From positions 1 through 25,000 of the forward strand of contig NZ_CP095061.1 in the NCBI RefSeq assembly GCF_022921055.1: 25,000 bases of DNA, in the 5' to 3' direction. Shown here one piece after another: positions 9,065 through 16,322 of the stretch. Each line of letters opens with the position of its first letter. The stretch's first letter is position 1. The notes under the pieces are model-generated. The model did no database searches. It was not told where the DNA came from and saw only the letters and a program-made list of their open reading frames with translations. The stretch comes from Hymenobacter volaticus (GTDB lineage Bacteria; Bacteroidota; Bacteroidia; Cytophagales; Hymenobacteraceae). A program made the translations under genes and the position numbers.

Positions 9065-10460
9065 ATGGCAGAATCTTCTTTACTGGACCGTAGCCGCACT
9101 GTGGCTGGCCCGGGGTACAACCGCTGGTTGGTACCACCTGCTGCACTTGCTATTCACTTGGCCATTGGACAAGCATACGCATTCAGCGTGTTCAAAAAGC
9201 CGCTCGGCGCCCTTGTTAGTGGCAACCCGGATGCACCTGCACCTACCGACTGGACCCCTGGCCAACTCGGTGTTATCTTCTCTATTGCTATTGTCTTGCT
9301 CGGGTTATCAGCAGCGGTTTTTGGGAAATGGTTGGAGCGAGTAGGTCCGCGCAAAGCCATGATGGCGGCGGCACTATGCTTCGGCGGCGGATTCTTTATT
9401 GCTGCGCTAGGCGTGCACTTACACAGCATTTGGCTGGTATATTTTGGCTATGGCTTTGTGGGCGGAATTGGGCTAGGTATTGGCTACATATCACCAGTCA
9501 GTACCCTTATCAAGTGGTTCCCCGACCGGCGAGGCGTGGCAACGGGTATGGCCATTATGGGCTTCGGTGGCGGCGCCATGATTGGCTCGCCATTGGCCGT
9601 AGCCCTCATGGACCGGTTCAAAGACACTGCCCCCAAGGAGTAGCGCCTACATTTTTAGTAATGGGTTTGATTTACCTGTTGTTTATGCAGTTCGGCGTTT
9701 GGTCTATTCGGGTACCAGCCGATGACTGGAAGCCGGCTGGTTACGTGCCCTCCAACGAGCATAACGCTCTTATTACTACTGGTAACGTAACGGCCGACAA
9801 CGCCATTAAAACGCCGCAGTTCTGGCTGCTCTGGGTGGTGTTGTGCATGAACGTAACGGCCGGTATCGGCGTGCTCGAAACGGCTTCGCCCTTGATTCAA
9901 GAAACCTTCTCTGATACAGCTATGGGTTCTGGGCGAGGAGTAACGGCAGCAGCAGCGGCGGGCTTTGTAGGACTACTGAGCTTGTTTAACCTACTGGGCC
10001 GCTTCTTCTGGTCGTCAGCTTCCGATAAACTAGGGCGTAAGCCTACGTATGCCATCTACTTCGGCTTGGGAATTCTGCTCTATGCGTTGGTGCCCACTCT
10101 GGGGAAGGCGCGCAGCTTACGCTGTTTGTGGTAGTGGCCTGCGTGATTCTGAGTATGTATGGGGGCGGCTTCGCTACTATTCCAGCATATCTGTCCGATT
10201 TGTTTGGGAAGATGCAGGTAGGGGCTATTCACGGACGGTTGCTGACGGCGTGGAGTACGGCTGGCGTGCTTGGCCCGGTGATAGTCAACTACCTCCACAC
10301 GAGCGCTAAGGCCAAAGGCTTGGCAGGAGCAGCCGCTTACCAATCGGTGTTTTACACAATGGCCGGTTTACTCGTGATTGGGTTGATTGCCAACTTCTTG
10401 GTGCGGCCCGTGGCAGAAAAGTATTTCGAGAAAGAAGCCGCCAAAAAAGTAGCAGCGTAA
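9065..10460 (+). CDS. OFA-family MFS transporter (oxalate/formate antiporter type), two frameshifts in this sequence
   Basis: Read across two breaks, the gene encodes about 465 residues with 12 membrane segments, typical of the oxalate:formate antiporter (OFA) branch of the MFS. Segment 1 (9065 to about 9637) runs from NRWLVPPAALAIHLAIGQAYAF to ALMDRFKDTAP. Segment 2 continues one frame back as GVAPTFLVMGLIYLLFMQFG through LGRKPTYAIYFGLGILLYAL. Segment 3, again one frame back from about 10110, gives LTLFVVVACVILSMYGGGFA to the stop at 10460. Restoring one G at AAGG near 9638 and one at AAGG near 10109 makes the frame continuous. OFA carriers move small carboxylates such as oxalate or formate; the substrate here is unknown. 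A 46-residue partner-like ORF follows after 44 nt. The conserved sequence on both sides favours sequencing error or a very recent lesion. Confidence 0.88.
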
Positions 10461-10504
10461 GCAAGCGGCTGTTCCCTGTTTCTTCACTGTAATCAATTCA
10501 TCTT

Positions 10505-10645
10505 ATGGAGCATACTTCTTCCAATACGCCGAATGATACGCCTAGCTCTGGTGCTGCGGTGGCAATAGCCTGGCTCTTTGTTGGTATTCCGCTTGCTTGG
10601 GGCGTCACCCAAACTTTTATCAAAGCACTGGCGCTGTTTAAGTAG
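10505..10645 (+). CDS. Small membrane protein, MFS (OFA) transporter small subunit
   Basis: This 46-codon ORF begins with the ATG at 10505 and ends with TAG at 10643-10645. It has a polar N-terminus (MEHTSSNTPNDTPSSG) and one membrane helix, AWLFVGIPLAWGVTQTF, ending FIKALALFK. This layout and the GIPLAWGV core match my recollection of short ORFs annotated as 'MFS transporter small subunit' that sit directly downstream of OFA carriers in many bacteria. It lies 44 nt after the carrier stop, on the same strand, and is followed by a clear intrinsic terminator at 10690-10724, so it is the last gene of a two-gene unit. It probably assembles with, or stabilises, the carrier; that is inference. Confidence 0.75.
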   Translation: MEHTSSNTPNDTPSSGAAVAIAWLFVGIPLAWGVTQTFIKALALFK

Positions 10646-10689
10646 CGCCGGCTGTAGACTAGCTTCTACAATAAAATACTTACTAGATG

Positions 10690-10724
10690 AAAGAAGCACT
10701 CATTTGGGTGCTTCTTTTGTTTTG
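10690..10724 (+). terminator. Intrinsic terminator after the MFS small-subunit ORF
   Basis: AAAGAAGCAC at 10690-10699 pairs perfectly with GTGCTTCTTT at 10708-10717 around an 8-nt loop, followed by a T-rich tail (TGTTTTG). It also shows that an in-frame ATG at 10687 upstream of the next gene lies inside the terminator and is not a likely start. Confidence 0.85.
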
Positions 10725-10749
10725 TCTGAAACCTACCTGCACCTGCAAC

Positions 10750-11172
10750 ATGTCCGACCAGCCTGCCGACGAATCTATCATTCAGCTGGCGTCTTTCGCC
10801 AACGCTATATCGGCGCATCTGGCTAAAAACCAGTTGGAAGCTGCCGATATCCCCTGTTTTATTAGCAACGAGAATCGGCCGTATGGGCCTATTTCCGGCG
10901 GAGTACGCCTGCACGTCCGCCGCCGCGACCTAGCCGCTGCGCAGGAACTGCTGTACCCCGACCAAGCGGCTATGCAAGCCCTGCCCGCCACCGACGAAAC
11001 CGATGCTGCGTCGGAAGTTATCCGCTGCCCTCGCTGCCACCACACCGATGTGGTTTGCCGCCAAGAGCCCGAGCCCAATGATAGTTTGCTCACAAAGCTT
11101 CGCCTCTGGATAATGTCGCCGGAGAAGCCGCAGTGCCACTGCTTTCAGTGTGGGTTAGATTTCGAGGCCTAA
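10750..11172 (+). CDS. DUF2007 domain protein with C-terminal zinc ribbon
   Basis: The protein has 140 residues. Residues about 8-72 (IIQLASFANAISAHLAKNQLEAADIPCFISNEN ... GGVRLHVRRRDLAAAQELL) match the DUF2007 'putative signal transducing protein' fold, a small alpha/beta domain often seen as a duplicated half of other proteins. The C-terminal part has a treble set of cysteines, CPRCHHTDVVC near 98-108 and CHCFQCGLDFEA at the end, which looks like a zinc ribbon. No enzyme function is known. The ATG at 10750 is chosen over 10687 because the latter falls in the preceding terminator. It is a likely cytoplasmic protein and probably monocistronic. Confidence 0.8.
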   Translation: MSDQPADESIIQLASFANAISAHLAKNQLEAADIPCFISNENRPYGPISGGVRLHVRRRDLAAAQELLYPDQAAMQALPATDETDAASEVIRCPRCHHTDVVCRQEPEPNDSLLTKLRLWIMSPEKPQCHCFQCGLDFEA

Positions 11173-11204
11173 GCAGTGATCCAACCGCTTATTATTCAAG
11201 GCCT

Positions 11205-11212
11205 TAAATTTG
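11205..11212 (+). promoter_or_regulatory. Possible -7 element (TAAATTTG) upstream of the methyltransferase gene
   Basis: TAAATTTG matches the Bacteroidota TAnnTTTG box and lies 46 nt before the ATG at 11259. No TTG is found at the proper upstream distance, so this is a half-match only. Confidence 0.35.
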
Positions 11213-11258
11213 GTGCCAACGCCGTGTGATTTCGCTATAGCAACACAAGCTGTTTCCT

Positions 11259-11984
11259 ATGAAAATACCTTCCGTTGGCATCAATCAAACAGGAGCTTTA
11301 GGGACGGACAATCCAAATCAAGAGTCAGCCTTCTTGCCACCAACAACAAATTATCCGGCGCTCTTGCCGGATGCTACCCCCGCTCAGCAACAAGAATACG
11401 AGCGCGGCCGCTGGAATCATTTTTTGCTTGATGCCACGTGGCGCCGTACGCGCTTTAACGCTCAGCCTAACGCACTGTTAATGGAAGCCATTTGTGGCCG
11501 CCCAACCGGTAAGGCGTTGGACGTGAACATGGGCGAAGGACGCAATGCCATTTATCTGGCCCAACACGGCTGGCAGGTAACCGGCGTTGACTATGCCGAG
11601 CAAGCGTTGGCTTTTGCCCGCCAGCGGGCCCAGCAAGCAGGCGTTTTCCTCACTACTATCGAGCAAGATGTAGCTGCCTACTCGTGGGGCACCAATGAGT
11701 GGGACCTTGTTGTGCTTTGCTACGCCGATGAGGAAACCCATGTAGCGCAGGCACACGCGGCACTCAAGCCCGGGGGCTTGCTTGTGTTCGAGAACTTCCA
11801 CACCGACGTCAATCGAGCACGCGGAATCAAGCCCGGTCAGGAAATCGGCTTTGCAACCGATGAGCTGAAAAACTGCTATGCTGCTGCCGGCTTCCAGGTT
11901 TTGCGCTACGAAGAACCACTCGGAGTTGCCGACTTTTCCTTGGAAACCCAACGGTTAGTGAAATTGGTCGCGCAAAAACGGTGA
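11259..11984 (+). CDS. Class I SAM-dependent methyltransferase
   Basis: The 241-residue protein carries a class I methyltransferase Rossmann domain. Motif I is ALDVNMGEGRNAIYLAQHG (about residues 86-104), binding SAM, followed by the acidic strand-2 end GVDYAE, motif II-like DLVVLCYA, and post-motif LKPGGLLVFENFH. The Asn in LDVNMGEGRN replaces the more common Gly or Cys but is seen in related Bacteroidota proteins. The C-terminus (GFATDELKNCYAAAGFQVLRYEE) is the usual methyltransferase tail, similar to TehB/UbiE-like small-molecule enzymes. The substrate cannot be told from sequence. The first 60 residues are less conserved-looking. The gene converges with moeA, with only 17 nt between the stops. 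Confidence 0.85.
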   Translation: MKIPSVGINQTGALGTDNPNQESAFLPPTTNYPALLPDATPAQQQEYERGRWNHFLLDATWRRTRFNAQPNALLMEAICGRPTGKALDVNMGEGRNAIYLAQHGWQVTGVDYAEQALAFARQRAQQAGVFLTTIEQDVAAYSWGTNEWDLVVLCYADEETHVAQAHAALKPGGLLVFENFHTDVNRARGIKPGQEIGFATDELKNCYAAAGFQVLRYEEPLGVADFSLETQRLVKLVAQKR

Positions 11985-12001
11985 ACATTACCCTACCGAA
12001 T

Positions 12002-13231
12002 CTACCGAAACCGCCATGCGGGCAGCACAGCACCAGCAGCAAATAGCTCTTGCTCGGGTGGCAACTCAAGAAACGCATTGCTAGCCAACAAACTAGCTAA
12101 GTCGCCGGAACCACCGGCTCGTTCGGGATGGGCTAGCAACTGGCCGTTGCGGGCATATTCTAGCCGGACCAGCAGGAAATGCGTGAGCTTGGGCCGAAAG
12201 CTAACATCAACGGCAAGCACGGCCGGTACAGGGCCCGCTTCGGCCAAGTACGCAGCAGTTGGTTGCTGCACTCCGAGCAGCCAAGGCCGCGCGTACCGAT
12301 AGAAATTCACGAAAGTGGAAACCGGATTGCCGGGCAGCGCAAACACGACAGCGCCACCAGGGCTCTGGCCAAACCAAAACGGTTTGCCAGGCCGCTGCTG
12401 CACTTCATGAAAAATTTGCTCTACGCCAAGTTCGCGCAGCACTTCCGGCAAGAAATCGGCTTTGCCCTTCGATACGCCCCCGCTGAGTATCACAGCGTCA
12501 TACTCAGTTAAGAGAACCGGTAGATTCTGTTGCAGGATGGCTACATCATCGTTGAAATGAAACGCCTGCGTAATGGCACCCGTCTGCTCGGCGGCGGCTT
12601 GTAGCATGAGCGCATTGGAACGACGAATCTGGTGGGGGAGGGGCCGCTCGGCAATGGACACTAGCTCGTCGCCGGTGCTTACTACAGCCACTCTGGGCCG
12701 CCGTGTTACGGCCACCGTGCTAGCCCCAATGGTAGCCGCAACCGCCATTTCGGCCGCGCCTAAGTGCGTGCCAGCCGGTAACAGCAAGTCACCTTGACGG
12801 CGGTCGGCGGCGCGGGGGTGCACGTTGTGCCCGGCGTGGGGTGGCGGCACTTGTACAGTAGCAAAGCGCTGGCCGGTAGTCTCTTCCGTACGAAACATGA
12901 GGTCTTCGTAGCGAATGACGGTATCCGTACCCTCGGGGAGCATGGCGCCGGTCATGATTTCGGTGGCCGCCTGTGGGTTGAGTTGCGGAATGGGGGCCTG
13001 GCCGGCAAATTGGATGCGCTCAATTGGAAACTCGCTCAGGCCCGTTGCCAATGCCTCGAAACGAATGGCAATACCGTCCATGGCGACCCGGTTGAAAGGA
13101 GGGAAGTCTCGGTCGGCGTGCAGGTCTTCGCGCAGGATGCGGCCCGCAGCCAGAGGCAGCGCCAAAAACTCGACAGGCAACGATTGAATGGTGGCCGCGA
13201 CGCGGCGAGTGGCTTCTTCTACGGAGAGCAT
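12002..13231 (-). CDS. moeA: Molybdopterin molybdenumtransferase MoeA
   Basis: MoeA inserts molybdate into adenylylated molybdopterin, the metal-insertion step of Moco synthesis. The 409-residue protein has the usual length (E. coli 411). The N-terminal domains contain FPPFNRVAMDGIA and the IMTGAMLPEGTDTVIRYED segment, both signatures of MoeA. The MoCF-fold domain has VAVVSTGDEL, IRRSNALML and the active-site strand YDAVILSGGVSKGKADF, then VQQRPGKPFWFG and FALPGNPVS. The C-terminal domain ends at the R/F-rich tail. A GTG two codons upstream (13237) is possible, but the ATG at 13231 is preferred. The gene is divergent from moaC, with a 211-nt shared upstream region, and is the first Moco gene of the island. 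No MogA/MoaB partner for the preceding adenylylation is present in this window. Confidence 0.96.
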   Translation of the reverse strand: MLSVEEATRRVAATIQSLPVEFLALPLAAGRILREDLHADRDFPPFNRVAMDGIAIRFEALATGLSEFPIERIQFAGQAPIPQLNPQAATEIMTGAMLPEGTDTVIRYEDLMFRTEETTGQRFATVQVPPPHAGHNVHPRAADRRQGDLLLPAGTHLGAAEMAVAATIGASTVAVTRRPRVAVVSTGDELVSIAERPLPHQIRRSNALMLQAAAEQTGAITQAFHFNDDVAILQQNLPVLLTEYDAVILSGGVSKGKADFLPEVLRELGVEQIFHEVQQRPGKPFWFGQSPGGAVVFALPGNPVSTFVNFYRYARPWLLGVQQPTAAYLAEAGPVPAVLAVDVSFRPKLTHFLLVRLEYARNGQLLAHPERAGGSGDLASLLASNAFLELPPEQELFAAGAVLPAWRFR

Positions 13232-13442
13232 AGGCACGAATATAGCGGAAGCTTCCGCTTACGGCGGCAATTGTAACCAGGGACAGCCTGAGTTGGTTGT
13301 GAGTGCGCTATGACGCTTGGAGCCAAGCAAGCGGAACGTACCCGATAACTTGCCGTATGCCTAGCGCGTACCGGCGTACGAATAGTAGTGCGAAAACGCC
13401 CCTGTCTTTTATCACTTCGAGCTTACGCTCTTCTTTGTCTTC

Positions 13443-13931
13443 ATGTCTGAATCTTCTAAGCTCACCCACCTCAACGCCGCTGGCCAACCAGCCATGGTGG
13501 ATGTAGGTGCCAAAACCGCTACCCGCCGCGTAGCGCGGGCCCGCAGCCGCGTGATAGTGGGCGCCGAAATCCTGTCCTTGGTGCAGGATGGCGATTTGCC
13601 CACGCGCAAAGGGCCGGTGTTTCAAACGGCTATTCTAGCGGGTATCATGGGAGCCAAACGCACTTCGGAGCTGATTCCGCTCTGCCACCCCTTAGGCCTC
13701 GACGACTGCCAAGTGCGGATTGAAGTGCAGGCACCAGATGCCGTGCTTATTGAATGCACCGCCAGCGTAACTGGCAAAACCGGCGTGGAAATGGAGGCCC
13801 TAACCGGCGCTTCGGTGGCAGCCCTTACTATCTACGACATGTGTAAGGCCCTTTCGCACAACATCGTTATTCAGGAAACCCGGCTGCTCAGCAAAACTGG
13901 TGGCAAACAAGACTTCCATCATGCCGACTGA
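13443..13931 (+). CDS. moaC: Cyclic pyranopterin monophosphate synthase MoaC
   Basis: MoaC converts 3',8-cyclo-7,8-dihydro-GTP, the product of MoaA, into cyclic pyranopterin monophosphate. The 162 residues equal the usual length (161 in E. coli). Landmarks are AMVDVGAKTATRRVA near the start, MGAKRTSELIPLCHPL (70-84) and GKTGVEMEALTGASVAALTIYDMCKA (111-136), which together hold the conserved catalytic Lys, His and Asp residues. It is a stand-alone MoaC, not a MoaC-MoaB fusion. Its stop overlaps the start of the MobA gene by 11 nt, so the two are translationally coupled. moeA diverges upstream. No abnormality is visible. Confidence 0.97.
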   Translation: MSESSKLTHLNAAGQPAMVDVGAKTATRRVARARSRVIVGAEILSLVQDGDLPTRKGPVFQTAILAGIMGAKRTSELIPLCHPLGLDDCQVRIEVQAPDAVLIECTASVTGKTGVEMEALTGASVAALTIYDMCKALSHNIVIQETRLLSKTGGKQDFHHAD

Positions 13932-15101
13932 TTCTACTCCCCACCGCAAACACGCACAGCTTGCCCGCCCGGCGCTAGGCGAGTTCGGCCGCCACGAGCT
14001 GGCTATCCTTGGCGCTCCTTGCGGCCGAATCAAAGAGTTGGTGACCCGCCTCTTGCCCCACCTGGAACCTGTATTGCGCGTAGCGTACGTGGATGCCGAC
14101 CATGCCGCCGGCGACGATGCCGCTCAGGGAGGCACCGGAGGCGCCGACGTTATTATGCAAGCTGGTGCCAGCGTTGAGCTCACCGATAAAATCACGTTCC
14201 GCCGCCTCGATCTGCGCCGCGACGTTGATAAGTTTGCGCAGCAGGAGTGGATGCACCACCAAAGCTTGGTGCTGGTAAACGGCAACCACTTCCGGGCCCG
14301 TCAGCAAATCATCATTCTCGACCCCGCCAAGCCGCTCGAAAAAAAGCTAGACCGCCTCACGGATGTACGCCTGATTTTGCTGCCCGAAGGTGTAACCGAG
14401 TTGCCGGACTATCTGCGTGAGCATCTTCAGGATACTACCATTCCACAATTGGCGCTAGCCGACACCGAAGCCATTGCCGCCGCTATATTGCAGGAGTGGC
14501 AACAGCAACGCCCGTACGTGCGGGGCTTAGTACTGGCGGGTGGTCGAAGCCAGCGCATGGGCGAAGACAAAAGCCGCCTCACATATCATGGTCAGCAAGA
14601 GCAGCGCGCCTATGCTGCCGGGTCGTTGGCTCCGTTCTGTGAAGACGTGCTTGTATCTTGCCGCCCCGACCAAGTGGCTGAACTCGAAGCCGCTGGCCTT
14701 GCTCCCCTGCCCGATACGTTTCTAGGGCTAGGTCCCATGAGCGGTTTACTCTCGGCTTTTCAGTTAGACCCGGATGCTGCTTGGCTAGTAGTAGCCTGCG
14801 ACTTGCCTTTTCTCACAGAGGCTACCCTAAGCCACTTGCTGGCGCACCGCCACGCCGGGCGCATGGCCACGGCCTACCGCAGCCCCGAAAACGAGTGGCC
14901 CGAGCCGCTTATTACTATCTGGGAACCCCGCAGCTATGGCACACTATTGCGCTTCCTGAGCTTGGGCTATTCCTGTCCCCGCAAAGCCCTCATCAACTCT
15001 GACATTGAACTATTGCCCCTCCCGCACCAGCCGAGCTGCGGAACATTAATACCCCCGAGCAGCGAGAAGCCGCCGCGCAGGAGCTAAATGGGCAGAGCTA
15101 A
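13921..15101 (+). CDS. mobA: Molybdenum cofactor guanylyltransferase with N-terminal MobB-like domain (frameshift near the C-terminus)
   Basis: The C-terminal half is a MobA nucleotidyltransferase that joins GMP to Mo-molybdopterin, giving the MGD form used by formate dehydrogenase-type enzymes. The signature LVLAGGRSQRMGEDKSRL lies at about 203-220, followed by LGPMSGLLSAF and VVACDLPFL. Residues 1-195 resemble MobB (AYVDADH, GADVIMQ, SLVLVNGNHF), but the P-loop position reads GAPCGRIKEL and lacks the GKT core. The frame as sequenced stops at 15087 with an odd tail (SCGTLIPPSSEK). One base more in the CCCC run near 15015 restores PAELRNINTPEQREAAAQEL, a normal MobA ending, with stop at 15101. 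The ATG at 13921 overlaps the moaC stop; an upstream GTG at 13900 is less likely. Confidence 0.9.
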
Positions 15102-15202
15102 AAACTGGGTGTTTCTCTCAAACGAGATTACGTATCTAGTGAGAAGCAGGAAGGGGCATTTGATTAATGACCAACCGTTGATGTCGTTGCCAAAGTATAT
15201 CG

Positions 15203-15296
15203 GTCATGCTGAGCGCAGCCGAAGCATCTCGCGTGCTGACGTTGCAGTGCTAACTCAACGAGGCGAGCGAGATGCTTCGGCTGCGCTCAGCATGAC
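15203..15296. repeat. 30-bp perfect inverted repeat between mobA and moaE
   Basis: The arms at 15203-15232 and 15267-15296 are perfectly complementary over 30 bp, separated by 34 nt that hold a further CGTTG/CAACG pair. The left arm starts GTCATGCTGAGCGC. It lies in a 264-nt gene-free gap between convergent mobA and moaE, so it could act as a bidirectional barrier to transcription. I recall similar GTCATGCTGAGC-type palindromes scattered through Hymenobacter genomes, which suggests a mobile or REP-like repeat. A small open frame across it is not believed to be a gene. Confidence 0.88.
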
Positions 15297-15365
15297 GGAC
15301 TGAATAAACAATGAGTGTTCAACTCTTTAGCTGACTCCTCAGTTAAGGGAACGGCTAGCTTTTAG

Positions 15366-15785
15366 CTACGGGTGGGCGGCTACCCATACGTCGCCGTCTT
15401 CATAAAACTCTTTCTTCCAGATAGTCACCACTTGCTTTAGGGTATCGATGATGTACTGGCAGGCGGCGAAGCTCTCGGCGCGGTGAGGCGTTGACACAGC
15501 CACGACCACCGCCACGTCGCCAATTTGGAGGGTGCCTTTGCGGTGAATAACTACTACGTTTTCGAGCATAGGCCAACGCTCTTGCGCCTGCGTAGCTACT
15601 TTGCGCAACTGGTGCAAAGCCATGCTGTCGTAGGCTTCGTATTCGAGGCGAACAACGGGGCGGCCGGTGCTCTTGTTGCGAACCGTGCCGATGAAGGTGT
15701 TAACCGCCCCGGCGCCGTCGGCCTGCACTAGTTGCAGGGCGGCGGATACATCAATGGGCTGGTCGGTGAGGTCGATGGTAATCAA
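15366..15785 (-). CDS. moaE: Molybdopterin synthase catalytic subunit MoaE
   Basis: MoaE is the large subunit of molybdopterin synthase, which transfers sulfur from MoaD thiocarboxylate to cPMP to form the dithiolene. The 139-residue protein is slightly shorter than E. coli MoaE (150). Visible landmarks are GAVNTFIGTVRN (about 27-37), LEYEAYDSMA (48-56), HRKGTLQIGDVAVVVAVSTPHR (81-102) and the C-terminal LKQVVTIWKKEFYEDGDVWV, where K117 and K124 match the catalytic lysines of E. coli MoaE. It lies downstream of moaD on the minus strand with a 100-nt gap, probably in one transcript. It converges with mobA, with a palindromic repeat between them. Confidence 0.96.
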   Translation of the reverse strand: MITIDLTDQPIDVSAALQLVQADGAGAVNTFIGTVRNKSTGRPVVRLEYEAYDSMALHQLRKVATQAQERWPMLENVVVIHRKGTLQIGDVAVVVAVSTPHRAESFAACQYIIDTLKQVVTIWKKEFYEDGDVWVAAHP

Positions 15786-15885
15786 GGAAGAACAGGCAAG
15801 CAGGAAGAAAGAATAACTAGTAGCAGCTAATCGAAAATTTAAGCGGTTGCTAAGCAGTGGCTTACGCTATTGCGTTGATTCAGTG

Positions 15886-16128
15886 TTAGCCACCAGCCAC
15901 TGGCGGAATCAAAGCAATTTCGTCTCGCTCGTGCAGGCGTTGCGTGTCGGTTGCGTACTCGTTGTTGACGGCAACAGCGAGGCTGCTAAGCTGGCCGAGG
16001 GCCGGGTATTGGGCGCGTAGCTGTTCGAGCAGTTGCTGCACTGGCTGGTCGTCTGGCGCATTAACTTCCAGCACCGATTGGCCCACTATTTCTTTGGCAA
16101 TGCCAAAAAGAGCTATTTTCAAGTTCAT
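15886..16128 (-). CDS. moaD: Molybdopterin synthase sulfur carrier subunit MoaD
   Basis: MoaD is a ubiquitin-fold sulfur carrier whose C-terminal glycine is adenylated by MoeB and then thiocarboxylated. The 80-residue protein ends in IALIPPVAGG, with the diglycine required for this chemistry. MNLKIALFGIAKEIVG forms the first strand and LAVAVNNEYATDTQRLHERDEIAL matches the second half of the beta-grasp fold. It is followed on the same strand by moaE, so the two synthase subunits are encoded together. The region upstream (16129-16322) is shared with divergent moaA. The activating enzyme MoeB is encoded about 4 kb away in this window. Confidence 0.95.
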   Translation of the reverse strand: MNLKIALFGIAKEIVGQSVLEVNAPDDQPVQQLLEQLRAQYPALGQLSSLAVAVNNEYATDTQRLHERDEIALIPPVAGG

Positions 16129-16322
16129 AATATCCTACATTCAGTACGTAAAGACCAAACTAGATGCGGCTACATCTGGTTATGCCTAGCACGAAACTAG
16201 CATCGAAGCCTTACAAGGTTAGATTACGCATAGTGGAAAACAAATGACTGTTTTCACAGAAAAAACGTTAAGTCTGCGTTGGCCGTGCTGAAATTCTAGA
16301 ATCCGCGTAATCCTTACTTTGT

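Noticed and set aside
10687..10749. Upstream ATG extending the DUF2007 protein with a hydrophobic N-terminus
   Set aside because: The added codons lie in a clear intrinsic terminator of the preceding gene; the ATG at 10750 fits the domain start.
15088..15303. 71-residue plus-strand open frame after mobA
   Set aside because: Its second half is the 30-bp inverted repeat read as protein, and its start overlaps the restored end of mobA. No family-like sequence.
16314..16321. TTACTTTG directly before the moaA ATG as a -7 promoter box
   Set aside because: The second base is T rather than A, there is no TTG 17-23 nt upstream, and a transcript from it would start inside the coding sequence.
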